From Amaurobius ferox (lineage: Eukaryota; Arthropoda; Arachnida; Araneae; Amaurobiidae), in contig OX578134.1 in the NCBI GenBank assembly GCA_951213105.1, forward strand, positions 143,018,450-143,082,449: a DNA stretch of 64,000 nt. The letters run 5' to 3'. Below are positions 41,150-52,400 of the stretch, piece after piece (within the stretch, counting starts at the first letter, position 1; each line of letters starts with the position of its first letter). Under the pieces are notes generated by a model. That model saw only the letters and a program-made list of their open reading frames with translations, searched no databases and was not told the DNA's origin. Both the position numbers and the translations under genes were made by a program.

Positions 41150-43080
41150 CACTGAATATTGTCATTTTTTAATTAATTCGCGTTTCACATCTATTCGGCA
41201 AATCGAATATTTTAGTGTGTGGAACCCCTAAAGAAGAAAATATTGTAAATTTTAAATAGCGTACGGCTCCTTTCGAACTATCTACCAGTACACCAAATTA
41301 AAGTGTCTATCTCATCCCGAAGCATACTATTTTATCATCTCCCCTTTCGAACGTTCTCTATAGAGTACATCCATAAATGAACATTTTTTAAAAACTCTTT
41401 TCTGCTTGGGTTTCTTATCAGATGATTGACCCAGATACCAGATATGAAGCCTCTACCACATTTAATGAAGCATGTCTCATTTATTTCGAAAATCGAACAT
41501 ATTGGTGTTCGGCACACCCTAAAGTTGCAAATATTGGAAATTTGAAATTGCACACTTTCTTCCTTTCATATTATCTACCAGTACACCAAATTTGATGTCT
41601 CTATCCTATCGTGAAGCATATTTTACAATCACTTGCTATTTCAAAAAATTTTCTGTGTTGCACCCCCTTAAATGATCATTTTTTAAAAACCGTAAACATC
41701 GTAGGTTTTTTATCAAATGGTTACCCCACATATTAAATTTCAAGCCTCTATCACATTGTAAAGGAGGCGTTTTCCATTTGTGCGTCAAATCGAACATTTT
41801 AGTATTCAGCACCCCCTACAATAGCAAATGTTGGAAAACTGAAATTGCACACTTTCTTCCTTTCTAACTATCTTCACATATACCAAATTTAAAGTCTCTA
41901 TCCTATCGAGAAGCATGTTTTTCTTTCACTTCACCTTTCGAATGTTTTTCTGTGTATCACCACGTTAATGAATATTTTTGTCAAAATGTATTCGACTTTG
42001 GTTTTTTTTTTTTTTGTCAAATGGTTCCCCTAGATGATAAATTTCAAGTTTCTATCACAATGTAAAGGAGGCGTTTTTCATTTGTTCGGCAAATCGAACA
42101 TTTTAATGAGTGGCACCTCCCTACAATAACGAATGTGGAAAACTGAAATTGCACATTTTCTTCCTTTCCAACTTTTTCCAAATTTGAAGTCTATCTCATC
42201 GCAAAGCATGCTTTTCTAGCATTTCATATTTCGAATGCTTTTAGTGTGGAGTACCCACCTCCTTAACTATACATTTTTGAAAAACTCTATTCTCTTTGTG
42301 ATTTCTATCAGATGATTCGCTCTTATACCAAATATCAAGCCTCTATCACGTTTTGAAGGGGACGTTTCTCCTTTATTCCGAAAATCGAACATTTTGGTGT
42401 GCGGCACCCCTTAAAGTAGAAAATATTGGTAAACTGAAATTGTACACTTTCTTCCTTTCAAACTATCTATCCTTACACCAAATTTTATATCTCTATCTCA
42501 TTCTGAAAAAGGTTTTTTTATCAATTCACTTTTCGAACGTTTTACTCTGGAGCACCTCCTTAAACGAACATTTTTGAAAAACTATATTCGTCTTGGGTGT
42601 TCTCGTCAAATAATTAGCCCATATAAAAAATTTCAAGCCTCTATCAAATTTTAAAGGAGCCTTTTCTCATTTATTCCGTAAATCGCACATTTTGTTGTGC
42701 GGCATCCCCTTAAGTAGAAAATATTGGAAATCGGAAATTGCACACTTTCTTCCTTTCGAACGATTTACCCATAAATCAAATTTGAAGTCTATCTCATTGC
42801 AAAGCATGCTTTCCTATCATTTCACTTTTCGAACGTTCTAGTCTGCGGCACCCTCTGAAGTAGAAAATATTGGAAATCTGAAATTGCACACTTTCTTCCT
42901 TTCGAACGATTTACCCATACACCAAATTTGAAGTTTCTATCTCATCGCAAAGCATGCTTTCCCATTATTTCACTTTACGAAAGATTTGGTATATGGCACC
43001 CCCTCTATGGAACGTTTTTGAAAAATTCGATTTTTCCAGGGGTTTTTATCGAACGACCGAGCCTAGTACCAAATTGCAAG
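41150..43080. repeat. Tandem satellite of about 295-bp units, six to seven copies
   Basis: The marker CACACTTTCTTCCTTT and its variants occurs near 41263, 41562, 41851, 42153, 42447, 42742 and 42888. Successive spacings are close to 295 bp except the last, which is about 146. Other unit landmarks are AATCGAACATTTTGGTGTGC, ACACCAAATTTGAAGTCTCT and TCAAGCCTCTATCACATTTT. Units are diverged but recognisable throughout. Confidence 0.85.
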
Positions 43081-43139
43081 TCTCTATCTATTCTGGAAGT
43101 GCCTAAAAATAGCGTGACAGTAGGACACTTGGCAATTTG

Positions 43140-43146
<7 letters not shown>

Positions 43147-43190
<44 letters not shown>
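43147..43190. repeat. (TA)n microsatellite at the left end of an IS630 element
   Basis: About 22 TA units run directly into the inverted repeat that begins CCGTTACACAC. The matching right end carries about 15 further bases (GAGTGCCCACTTATAT), which the repeat seems to have replaced on this side. Confidence 0.85.
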
Positions 43191-43194
<4 letters not shown>

Positions 43195-45232
43195 TACACA
43201 CACCCTTAACTTCTAAACGCTGACAGCTTGGGCCATAAAGTTGGTGTCTAGGTATAGTGAAAAGGTTATGCGCTACTCGATGAGATAACTTACAGCGCCA
43301 TCTATCGACATATTTTGGAGCTAGCGGTCCTATCTCCTAAACGGTGAAATATACGTGAAAAAAGTCAATTATAAAGTTGTAGAGCACTCTCGATTTAGTA
43401 CAGAAAGATACCTTGCGCATATTAATACTCAAAACGGAATGCAAAAAATAAACATTTGTTTGGTCACGATTTCGAAAATTGTCATGTCATAAAGAATGGG
43501 AGAAAGAAACTGAGACACTTCCCTGTCTTCAGGATCATTTATTTACAATTGTATATTGCTCAAGAGGATCTCCGTTAGCCACTATACTCATTTTCACTCT
43601 GGGCTGGATTTCTTTCTGCACATTGTGCAACATGCAAGTGTTACGGACGCACAAGCATCAGTAATGCATCGTCGAAGATCCTGCAATGTTGGCGAAGAGG
43701 TCGCATATACCTGCCCTTTTATGTGTCCCCATAATAAGAAGTCCCATGGGGTCAAGTCAGGTTAGCGCGGGGGCCACTCGAAGGAACCACCATACCCGAT
43801 GACTTGATTCTGGAATGTCTCTATTAGGTACTGCTGAACGTTTGAAATCTTATGAGGAGGTGCGTCATCATGTTGGAACCATACATTTAGGAGTTGGTGC
43901 AACGGTAAATTCGCAGCAAAGTCGGTTATTACATCCTGCAGAAGTTGCAAGTACCGTTGTCCCGTTCACGTGCCCTCGTAAAATACTGGTCCAATGAGCC
44001 TGTCATTAAAAATTCCGCACCAAACATTAATCGACCAGCGTTGTTGATGTTGAACTTCGACTGCATATCTAGGATTTTCCAGCGAGAAGGTATGAACGTT
44101 CTGTCTATTACGCATTCCGTTCCTCGAAAAACATGCCTCATCCGTCCATATCATGTCTGCCAGGAATGTTGGGTGGACCTCTAAGTTATTTATCACAAAG
44201 TTACACCACGTGTAACGTTTCTCAGCATCTCTTGGCAGCAATCCGTGCACAGGTATGGATCGGTATGGTTGAGCACCTGATTCATTCAGGATTTTCCAGA
44301 CGCGGGTATTTGAGAGGCCACAATTCTTACTGATCACGCTTGTGCTGCTCTGAGGATGGGCGAGAGCGTATGCTAGCAGATCTTCAGGTTGCACTTTGCG
44401 TCCTACATTACAGGGTGGTCGAATTCGAGGTCGGCTGGTCATGCAGCCCGTCCCCCTTAAACGTTTTACAACTTTTAAGGTGGTCTGACGTGTAGGATGC
44501 GGGCCTTGAGGGACACAAACGTTCACGATACACTCTTGCAGCTGATTTTGCCTTACGCCCACATTCACCGTAAATTAACAACACCTCGCAATACTCGTTA
44601 CTGCCAAATGTTGCCATAACTCTCCGCTTTAACGTACAACCCAGCAGAAACATCCTTTTTATAGTAGTAGTCTCTGGTGAACAGGTATGACGTTCCATCC
44701 TTATTTGCATAATACATGAGATCCATGTGATTTTTATACCAGACATGGTTGAGTTGAGCTGTGCGTTTGGAGAGACGATTTTGCAAGATCAGCAGAAAGT
44801 TTTCATGGTTTGTAGAGACATTCAGTAAAACACGCAATCGGTGGGTACAGAATCCTCATGAATGCGAATCACGTGCGTTTCCCCTGCGCCACAACACAGA
44901 TTCGTATTTAGTCCGTATGGTGGTTTTTTCTCGCTTCGCTTCGCAATCAAACAAATGTTCATTTTTTGCATTCTATTTTGAGTATTAATGTACGCAATGT
45001 ATCTTTTCGTACTAAATCGAGAGTGCTCTACAACTTTCTAATTGACTTTTTTCACGTATCTTTCACCGTTTACGGGATAGTACCGTTAATTCCAAAATTT
45101 GTCGATAGATGGCGTTGTAAGTTGTTTCATCGAGTAGCGCATAGACTTTTTACTATACCTAGACACCAACTTTATGGCCTAAGCTGTCAACGTTTAGAAG
45201 TTAAGGGGGGTGTAACGGATATAAGTGGGCAC

Positions 45233-45237
<5 letters not shown>
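43189..45237 (-). mobile_element. IS630/Tc1-superfamily element with DUF4817-type transposase and long inverted repeats
   Basis: Inverted repeats of about 285 bp (left 43191 to about 43475, right about 44930 to 45220) share, for example, CTTAACTTCTAAACG, GACACCAACTTTATGGCC and ATCGAGAGTGCTCTAC, reading the left one reversed. The enclosed transposase is on the minus strand. TA-rich sequence borders both ends. Confidence 0.85.
43540..44700 (-). pseudogene. Broken DUF4817-type transposase
   Basis: On the minus strand: an N-terminal helical domain with VLLIYGECGRKAKSAARVYR (the DUF4817 pattern), a long frame 44568-43966 with PEDLLAYALAHPQSSTSVIS and the first catalytic block MIWTDEACFSRNG, then SINVWCGIFNDRLIGPVFYE, and after a break QHDDAPPH with the second Asp. 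The last catalytic block is spoiled by a stop codon near 43764 and a small deletion. At least two frameshifts occur in total. Confidence 0.8.

Positions 45238-45304
<67 letters not shown>
45238..45304. repeat. (TA)n microsatellite between two transposons
   Basis: About 33 TA units fill the whole gap between the right end of the DUF4817-type element and the left end of the long-repeat Tc1 element. Confidence 0.9.
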
Positions 45305-45308
<4 letters not shown>

Positions 45309-47990
45309 CAAAAGTATCTGGACACTTTGGATCTTAGAATGTTTTTCGAATTTCTAAACAAATACCTTGCGAAGTGTTCCGTAACTTTGGCGAGGTAAAG
45401 AACATGCTTCAACGCACACTTTCCAGTAAAGTATCGGTGACTTGTGCATTTAGGAGACCACCAAGGTATTAAACAATTTAAAATATATATTTGATCACTA
45501 TCATAAAAAGCAGGAATTTATTTGTAATTTTCACAAAATAATTAACTAGCTTTGTTCAATGTGTATAAGCATTTTCATAAAACAAAAACGTGTATTTTTG
45601 AAGATATAAACGTCTCTTTAAAAAAATCAAATTTTGTTACAAGTATTTTGCTTACAATATCCATAGGTTTCAATCAAATTTCAGGAAACTGACGGAACAT
45701 TTATCAACGTCCAAGAAAAACATTATACTTTAATTGAAAATTAAAACATTGAATATACGATGAGATATAGATATAAGCATTTGGAGAAAGTAAGCTTTTA
45801 CTGCGCAGGCGCGAAACATAGCAATAGTTTTCTTTCATAATTTTGCAGTGAATACTGTAGGGCAACTTCTATAAAAAATGCACTTGAATATCGTGCAAAT
45901 TCACAAAGATATCGACGATATAGTGACCAGTTTTTCTCTGACTTTCTGAAAGTGCCTGGATGATAAGGGGGTTTCCATAAATTGACATTTTATAAATTCA
46001 TCGGACACCTCTGTTCTGAAAATAAACTAGTCCAATTTTATGAAAATAATGATCAAAAGTCTCCGGACACCCCTGTACGTGGTGAATGCTGCCAGTGACG
46101 CCAAATTTCTAGCTCTCTGACAAGCATAAAAGATTTAATTTTAAAGCCAGAAAAATAAAGTGGGAGGTAAACGCGAGCTAAATGAGTTTGAACGTGGTGA
46201 AGTGATTGGTTGTCATCGTTGTGGATAATCTGTTCGTGAGATTTCTGTCATGGTACTAGTGGTCCGTTCCATCATAAATGATGTTATAAGTGAAACGTAC
46301 AGGTGCTACAACTGTGCATGCACGACTGGTCGACCATTCCGTCTGGTAGAATGCGACTGCAGAGTGCTGATGAGAGTTGTAAAAGCGAACCGCAAACAAT
46401 CGGAGATAGTTTCTTCGGAATTTCAGGAGGCCCCTGGATGCAACGTCAGCACAATGACAGTTCGTCGGGAGCTACAAAGTCTTGGTTTTCATGGGCGAGC
46501 AGCTACATGTAAACCAAGTATTGCCGCAACCAATGCCAAGATCCGGTGTAAAGCGCGCAAAAAATTGAGCTTCAGCAATGGAGTCAAGTGTAATGGAGCG
46601 ACGAATCACTGTACACTATCTGGCAATCCGGTGGTAGAGGCTGGGTGAGGACAATACCGAGTGAACTCCTTTTATGTGACTGTATTGTGCTGCAAGTTAA
46701 GTTTGGCGGTGGGAGCATAATGATTTGGGGCTGTTTCTCATGGTTCGGGCTTGGCCCTCTTATTCCTATGAAGCGAACTCTGAAGACTGAAGGATGTTTC
46801 AACATTTTGGACAATTCCATGCTGCCTGCATTGTGGCAAAAGTTTGGAGTGGGTTCATTCTTGTTTCAACAAGATCGTGCTCCTGCCCATGAAGCACGGG
46901 CTGTGCAGAGCTGGTTTGCAGACATGGATGTTGAGGAATTAGACTGGCCTGCTCAGATCCTAGACCTCAATCCCATAGAACACTTATGGGATGAATTGGA
47001 ACATCGACTGCGAGCTAGGCTAAATCGCCCCACATTGACGGCAGAGCTAATTAGTATCCTTTTAAAAGAATGGCGTACAATTCCTGCTGCAACATTCCAG
47101 AAACTAGTGGATATCCTCCCTGATAGAGTGACAGCCGTCATTGCAGAAAAAGGTGGCTCCACTTCATACAAATTTGTGACTTTTCTGAAGGAGAAGCATA
47201 ACATACAGGTGTCCTGATAGTTTTGATCAGATCGTGTATATGTATTTAGTATATTAATTAATTGTATTTACTCAAGTTTAACTATTCTATGATTTACGAT
47301 TTAAAATGTCAATTTGAGGAAACCCCCCTCATCCTCCAGGTACTTTTAGAGAGTCAGAGAAAAACTGATCACTATATCGTCATAGTCTTTGTGAATTTTC
47401 ACGATATTCCAGTGGATATTTTATAGAAGTTGCCCTACAGTATTCAATACAAAATCATGAAAGAAAACTATTGCTATGTTTCGAGCCTGTGCAGTAAAAA
47501 CTGCTAAAACTTTCTTCAAACGCTTATATCTCATCGTATATTCAATGCTTTAATTTTCAATTGAAGTATAATGTTTTTCTTGGGCATTGACAAATGTGCT
47601 GTAAGTTTCCTGGAATTTGATTGAAACCTATTTCTATTGTAAGCAAAAAACTTATAACAATTTTTTTTTTAAAGAAACATTTATACCTTCATGAATATAC
47701 GTTTTTGTTTTACGAAAATGCTTATACACATTGAACAAAGTTAGCTAGTTAACTATTTTGTGAAACTTATAAATCATTTCCCGCTTTTTATGATACAGGG
47801 TGATCAAATAAATTGTACCCATTTTTCAATATCTTGGTGGTCCCCTAAATGCACAAATCATCGAAACTTTACTAGAAAGTGTGCATTCATGCATGTTCTT
47901 CACATCGCCAAAGTTACAAAACACTTCAAGTATTTGTGTAGAAATTCGAAAAATATTCTAACATCCAGATGCTTTTGATCCAGACACATT

Positions 47991-47992
<2 letters not shown>
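45305..47992 (+). mobile_element. Tc1-like element with inverted repeats of about 0.7 kb
   Basis: Left 45305 to about 45985 and right about 47310 to 47992 are diverged inverted copies. Examples are GGACACTTTGGATCTTAGAATG at the left (right copy altered), AACTTTGGCGA and TGTAGGGCAACTTCTATA, each found reversed on the other side. Nearer the gene a second inverted pair, TGATCAAAAGTCTCCGGACAC at about 46048 and its counterpart at about 47205-47230, resembles the ends. Long repeats with two end-like sites recall Tc3-type organisation. Confidence 0.8.
46160..47217 (+). pseudogene. Tc1 transposase (DD34E) with one stop and frameshifts
   Basis: The plus-strand frame starts with a HTH (RELNEFERGEVIGCHRCG) broken by TAA near 46228. 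It continues through MTVRRELQSLGFHGRAA and, after a frameshift near 46585, runs open to the end. The catalytic residues are all present: Asp in WSDES near 46596, Asp in FQQDRAPAHE (codon 46873-46875) and Glu in NPIEHLWDELE (codon 46978-46980). The last two are 34 residues apart as in Tc1. GGGSIMIWGCFSW is intact. This is the best-preserved transposase in the window but not functional as read. Confidence 0.85.
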
Positions 47993-48059
<67 letters not shown>

Positions 48060-48064
48060 TATAT
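47993..48064. repeat. (TA)n microsatellite at the right end of the long-repeat Tc1 element
   Basis: About 30 TA units directly follow the end of the element (GACACATTTGA). Confidence 0.9.
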
Positions 48065-49282
48065 CGTAAATAGAAATGTTTTGATTTGAAAAAATTCATG
48101 AGCTTAGATTTCATATTTTATTTCGCACTCAATCTTGAAAAATAAAACTGAAAAAAATAAATATAGAATATTTGAACAGAACCTTATTTGCGAATGATAT
48201 GTGTTAATTCTTGAAAGCAGAATCAAAATTAAATACGAGCTTTTAAACGAACGTATGTTTGATTTTTAATATATAGCATCAGTTTCAAGGATATTGTCTT
48301 AGGTCAGTAATTTTAGCAATAGATGGCAGCACCAAAATACAAACTGGAGAGAAATGGAGATTGATGGTGTTCAAATCATTTTTAATACGGAAGTAGCTAT
48401 ACAATATGTACAAAGAATGATCAATCCCCTTTGAAGCAAAATCTAAACTTAATTTACTCATAACTTTGATTTTACATTTCTAGTCTTGGTTTGATTGAAA
48501 TTTATTAGGAACTGTTTTATTTCGACCAAACGCACCGGAAACCACGATAACAGAAATATCAACTTCCATTGAAATAACTACAGAAATGTTACTTAAAATA
48601 CGGTATTAAAAATTATGAGGCGTGTAACAGCATAAAATGACATAAAATATGTGGATTACCATCATCCGTTCAAAATCAATTTTTATCATTCAATTTTCCT
48701 CAACAGAAACTGATTGATTGATGAATATGATATGATGCTCTATTAAAGTGTACATTTATCCCTAATTATAGTTGTTTCCATGAGTGTATGCAGGATTTTC
48801 CCCAGGGGGTGCTAAAATTGATTGCATGCAAAATTTAGAGAAAACTGTCAACCTTGAAATATATATTGTTACAGACTAAATTTGAATAGATGGTATGAGC
48901 ATCATATTTTAAAAATTAGTGTGTCACTTTTAAAAATTAGTAGGCATCAATTTTTAAAAATTAGTGTATATCACCTTTAAAAATATTCCCCTTTTCATAA
49001 CAGAATTCTAACTTTCCAGGAAGGCAGAGCAACTAAATTAACAAATTGAACATTCATAAACATACCAAATGCAATAATTCTAAGTTTTCCCATTGAGGAG
49101 TTCCAAGTTTCTAAGTTTTCCAATTGTTCTTATCTGCAATACTCATGGAGGAAAACACATACTTATGGTTGAATGGTCTAATTCCAAAAAGCATATTTCT
49201 TCTTTTTTTTCCCCCTACATATTGACTTTTAATTAAATTAACAATTTAATTAAAAGCCATTATAAGATAATTTAGGGGGGTC
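48065..49282. other. Non-genic DNA within the intron
   Basis: AT-rich sequence with three short near-repeats of TTTTAAAAATTAGTGT around 48905-48975. No gene or structured element seen. Confidence 0.4.
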
Positions 49283-49528
49283 AGAGGGGTGCTTTGGGGG
49301 TTGTTGTTGTTGAGACCCAGACCATCCGACTTACCAGAAAGGTGTAAGGTAACTGTTTGGACGGCCGGGAAGTGCCACCCAATTTAGACCGGAACCCAGT
49401 GGGGGAGGCATCAACGTGTACACGGCGGCAGTTTTGGCAGTGGCTGGAATCGAACCCGGGCCTACCGAGTGCAACTCCAGCGCGCTAACCAATGGGCTAC
49501 CGCGCCCAGAGGGGTGCTTTGGGGGTTG
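49283..49528 (-). repeat. tRNA-derived SINE (family 1) with a perfect 21-bp target-site duplication
   Basis: The body (49304-49507) reads on the minus strand as a tRNA-like head with A box TAGCCCATTGGTTAGCGC and B box GGGTTCGATTCC, then a body and a (CAA)n tail. Identical 21-bp direct repeats, beginning AGAGGGGTGCTTTGG, flank it at 49283-49303 and 49508-49528. It is therefore a complete and fairly recent insertion made by LINE machinery. Confidence 0.9.
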
Positions 49529-49829
49529 AAGACCCAGACCGACCGACTCGTCAGCAAGGACATGAGTAGCCATTTGGCCGGCCGGGGGTGCTTTGGGGGT
49601 GTCAAAGCACCTCTGACCACATAATTAATCTCATGGATGTTCCTAGTTATCAATATATACTAAATTACTTAAATTTCTATCATCTACAGGGCCGCTTTAG
49701 CTCTTGCTGGAGCTCCTAGGCAAACATAACATTTAGGGCCCCTATTAAAACTGTTATAGTACAAAAAGGCACATTGGACACAAAAGATGGACCCCAGAAC
49801 TTCGCTGGCAGACAGCATTTACCTACTTC

Positions 49830-49935
49830 GACAATGCAAAGAGCCTTGCTGCCCCAACGGGTAATCTAACCCTGGATCTCCGAACTGGTCAGCCGACTCT
49901 CTACCATTAAGCTACTGCGACGAAAGCACAAGCTC
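49830..49935 (-). repeat. tRNA-derived SINE, family 2, copy 1
   Basis: On the minus strand it has an A box TAGCTTAATGGTAGAGAG and a B-box-like GGGTTAGATTACC, followed by CGTTGGGGCAGCAAGGCTC. The last piece is shared with the copies at 51305 and 51590. Confidence 0.7.
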
Positions 49936-51304
49936 TTATCGTTAAATTGGTAAAGTACTCTGCAACTATAATAAAAAATGACATTGGCCATCTATAAGTG
50001 ATTTACCGGACAAACTATAGTCTGTTTTGAAAGTATATTTTCTTACTATTTTTCTTTTCTTTTAACAAAGTCAGATTTGTTCCGATAAAACAAATTTAAT
50101 GCACAAATCGATCGTAAAACTATCACACATAAGTGTAGCTTCACCATATGTTGAATTGTTTAAAAATTTTAATTGTTCATATTAAACGGCATAAAATAAA
50201 CAGAATAGTTGTCAGATTTGTTTTATTTGAAAAAGATGATTTTTTAATTTCTAATGTGCAGCCAAATTTAATAGATTTCACATTTGGAACTTTCAATGAT
50301 ACATGAGTAACAACATCAATAAACATATAAGCACATGCACAAAATTGGCTGCAGACTTGTGAACACAAAGGGGAGAAGAAGCAACAGGTTTCTGAAGCTA
50401 GATAAACTTTCTTCATAAAAGGAAGTGCATAAACCTCAGAATCAAGGCTATAACAAGAACTGAAGAGAAATTTCAAGTGCACTTTCATCAACTAAATGAA
50501 AAATAAAATTCGATCAAACAATTTAAAATTACTATTGAAATAAATACTGCTGAATTAAGAAGTACATGACGCAAAGTATGATAGAAGGGACTTGTCGGTT
50601 TCGAACGCTATAGAAGTTACTTCAATAACCAAATGAAAGTGCATTCTCAAGAATCATTTAAAATACCAGCAAATGAAATATTGCTGAGATAGTGAAATTT
50701 AAAAAAAAATGAAAAAAAGTAACCAGTTTTAAAAGCTGCATGAACTAGCTTTATTAACGGAATTCAAATAAATTTCTATTAAGTAATTAAAAAATACAAA
50801 CGCATCTTGCAGAATTAAGAATATTACGAAATTTGAAGAAAGTGCACGGTTTTGTAAGGTACAGGAGCTAACTCAATCGACTAAATTCAAATAACGTTTT
50901 GGGAAGCAATATGAGCTACCATCATCAATTAAATTCTATTAAAAACTTTTTATTTAATCTTTTATTAAATGAAAATAGCATTGAATAAAAGACTGCTGAA
51001 GTCAGAATATAATAAATATACAATAATGTATGTAATCTCTATAGGAAAGCACACATTAAGTTCTATCCTGTAGAGGGCTTTAAATTTCTACATATATCGC
51101 ATATTTAGAAATTTGAAGCCGGCTAAGTAGTAGGACTGAATTTATCAGTCCCCATTGAAGTGTGCGAATTTGTGACATACAGAAAGTTTTTCCTTCTTTC
51201 CGCTGTTATTGCATATATGGACTATTTCATGCTGACCAACGCATAACTGCGGATTTGTTGCATCGATGCTGTGGTAAGTGTCGACTTTTACTCTATTTTC
51301 TGCT

Positions 51305-51440
51305 ACAAAGTACTTTGTAAAGAGCCTTGCTGCCCCAACGGGGGCTCAAACCCTGGATCTCCGAACAAGCCAGCCGACGCTCTACCGTTGAGCTTTTGGG
51401 ACGAAATTACAAGCTCATATCGTCTAAATGGACTCTGCAT
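51305..51440 (-). repeat. tRNA-derived SINE, family 2, copy 2
   Basis: On the minus strand it has A box AGCTCAACGGTAGAGCG and B box GGGTTTGAGCCCC, then GTTGGGGCAGCAAGGCTC. The small frames across it are by-products. Confidence 0.7.
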
Positions 51441-51589
51441 TCTCCACCCTCTAATGGTGGTAGTTATCCTCAGAATTTGAAATCTTCCAAAGTCCAATGA
51501 ATCCGTACTAGTCGTACTAGGGTCACTTTCAGACCTCCGACATTTTGCACTAACCTACAGGGTTGATTTGTTCGGGCGCCATTGTAAGA

Positions 51590-51675
51590 GCCTTTGACTG
51601 CCCCAACCGAGACTCGATTCCTGGATCTCCGAACAGGCCACTCTATTGTTGAGCTACTGATATCGTCGAAGTGAA
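51590..51675 (-). repeat. tRNA-derived SINE, family 2, copy 3
   Basis: A shorter, more diverged relative of the copies at 49830 and 51305. It shares TCGGAGATCCAGG and GGGGCAGTCAAAGGCTC on the minus strand. Confidence 0.6.
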
Positions 51676-51885
51676 TTCTGCAACTTGTCCAATTATTCGC
51701 TCCAACTTGGACCCGAAGATATTTTTTGTTGTATAAAACTGAACGGGGCCTATCAGTCGGTCCCCTCATTGCCATCTAATTTAAGTGTGCATTCCTAATT
51801 TTTGAGAAAGATCCTACATGCGTGTTTAATTAGAAAATCTTACATTCTGAAAATCAATTTCATTCTGAAAATCATCATTCTTTAC

Positions 51886-52400
51886 AAATTAGAAAATCTT
51901 ACATTCTGACACGTCATTTTCAATTTTAAAAATAAGTTGTTATTAAAAAACTAATTAAATATATTTTGGGGTATTTCTTGTTTTAATCTCACTAAGTTTT
52001 ATGGGAGTATGTACGCATAAACGTGGATACGTTATACATATTTTATAAAAATAGAGGTCATTGGCCATATCCTTCAAGCCATTAAACACGCATGTGGAAG
52101 GCCCAGACCACACGACCAACCCGAAGGTTATTAAAGATCCTTCATGCGTGTTTAATAACCTTCGGGTTGGTCGTGTGGTCTGGGCCTTCTACATGCGTGT
52201 TTAATGGCTTGAAAGATACGGCCAATGACCTCTATTTTTATAAAATATGTATAACGTATCCACGTTTATGCGTACATACTCCCATAAAACTTAGTGAGAT
52301 TAAAACAAGAAATACCCCAAAATATATTTAATTAGTCTTTTAATAACAACTTATTTTTAAAATTGTAAATGACGTGTCAGAATGTAAGATTTTCTAATTT
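51886..52400. repeat. Foldback element: 250-bp inverted arms with 15-nt spacer
   Basis: Left arm 51886-52135 and right arm 52151-52400 are nearly exact reverse complements. They include ATTGGCC(A/G)TAT, CCAGACCACACGACCAACCC and CGTATCCACG landmarks. The spacer GATCCTTCATGCGTG partly repeats arm sequence. Extra copies of the terminal motif AGAAAATCTTACATTCTG lie just left, from about 51830. Confidence 0.9.

Noticed and set aside
43479..44333. Several plus-strand frames within the IS630 element
   Set aside because: Antisense shadows of the minus-strand DUF4817-type transposase.
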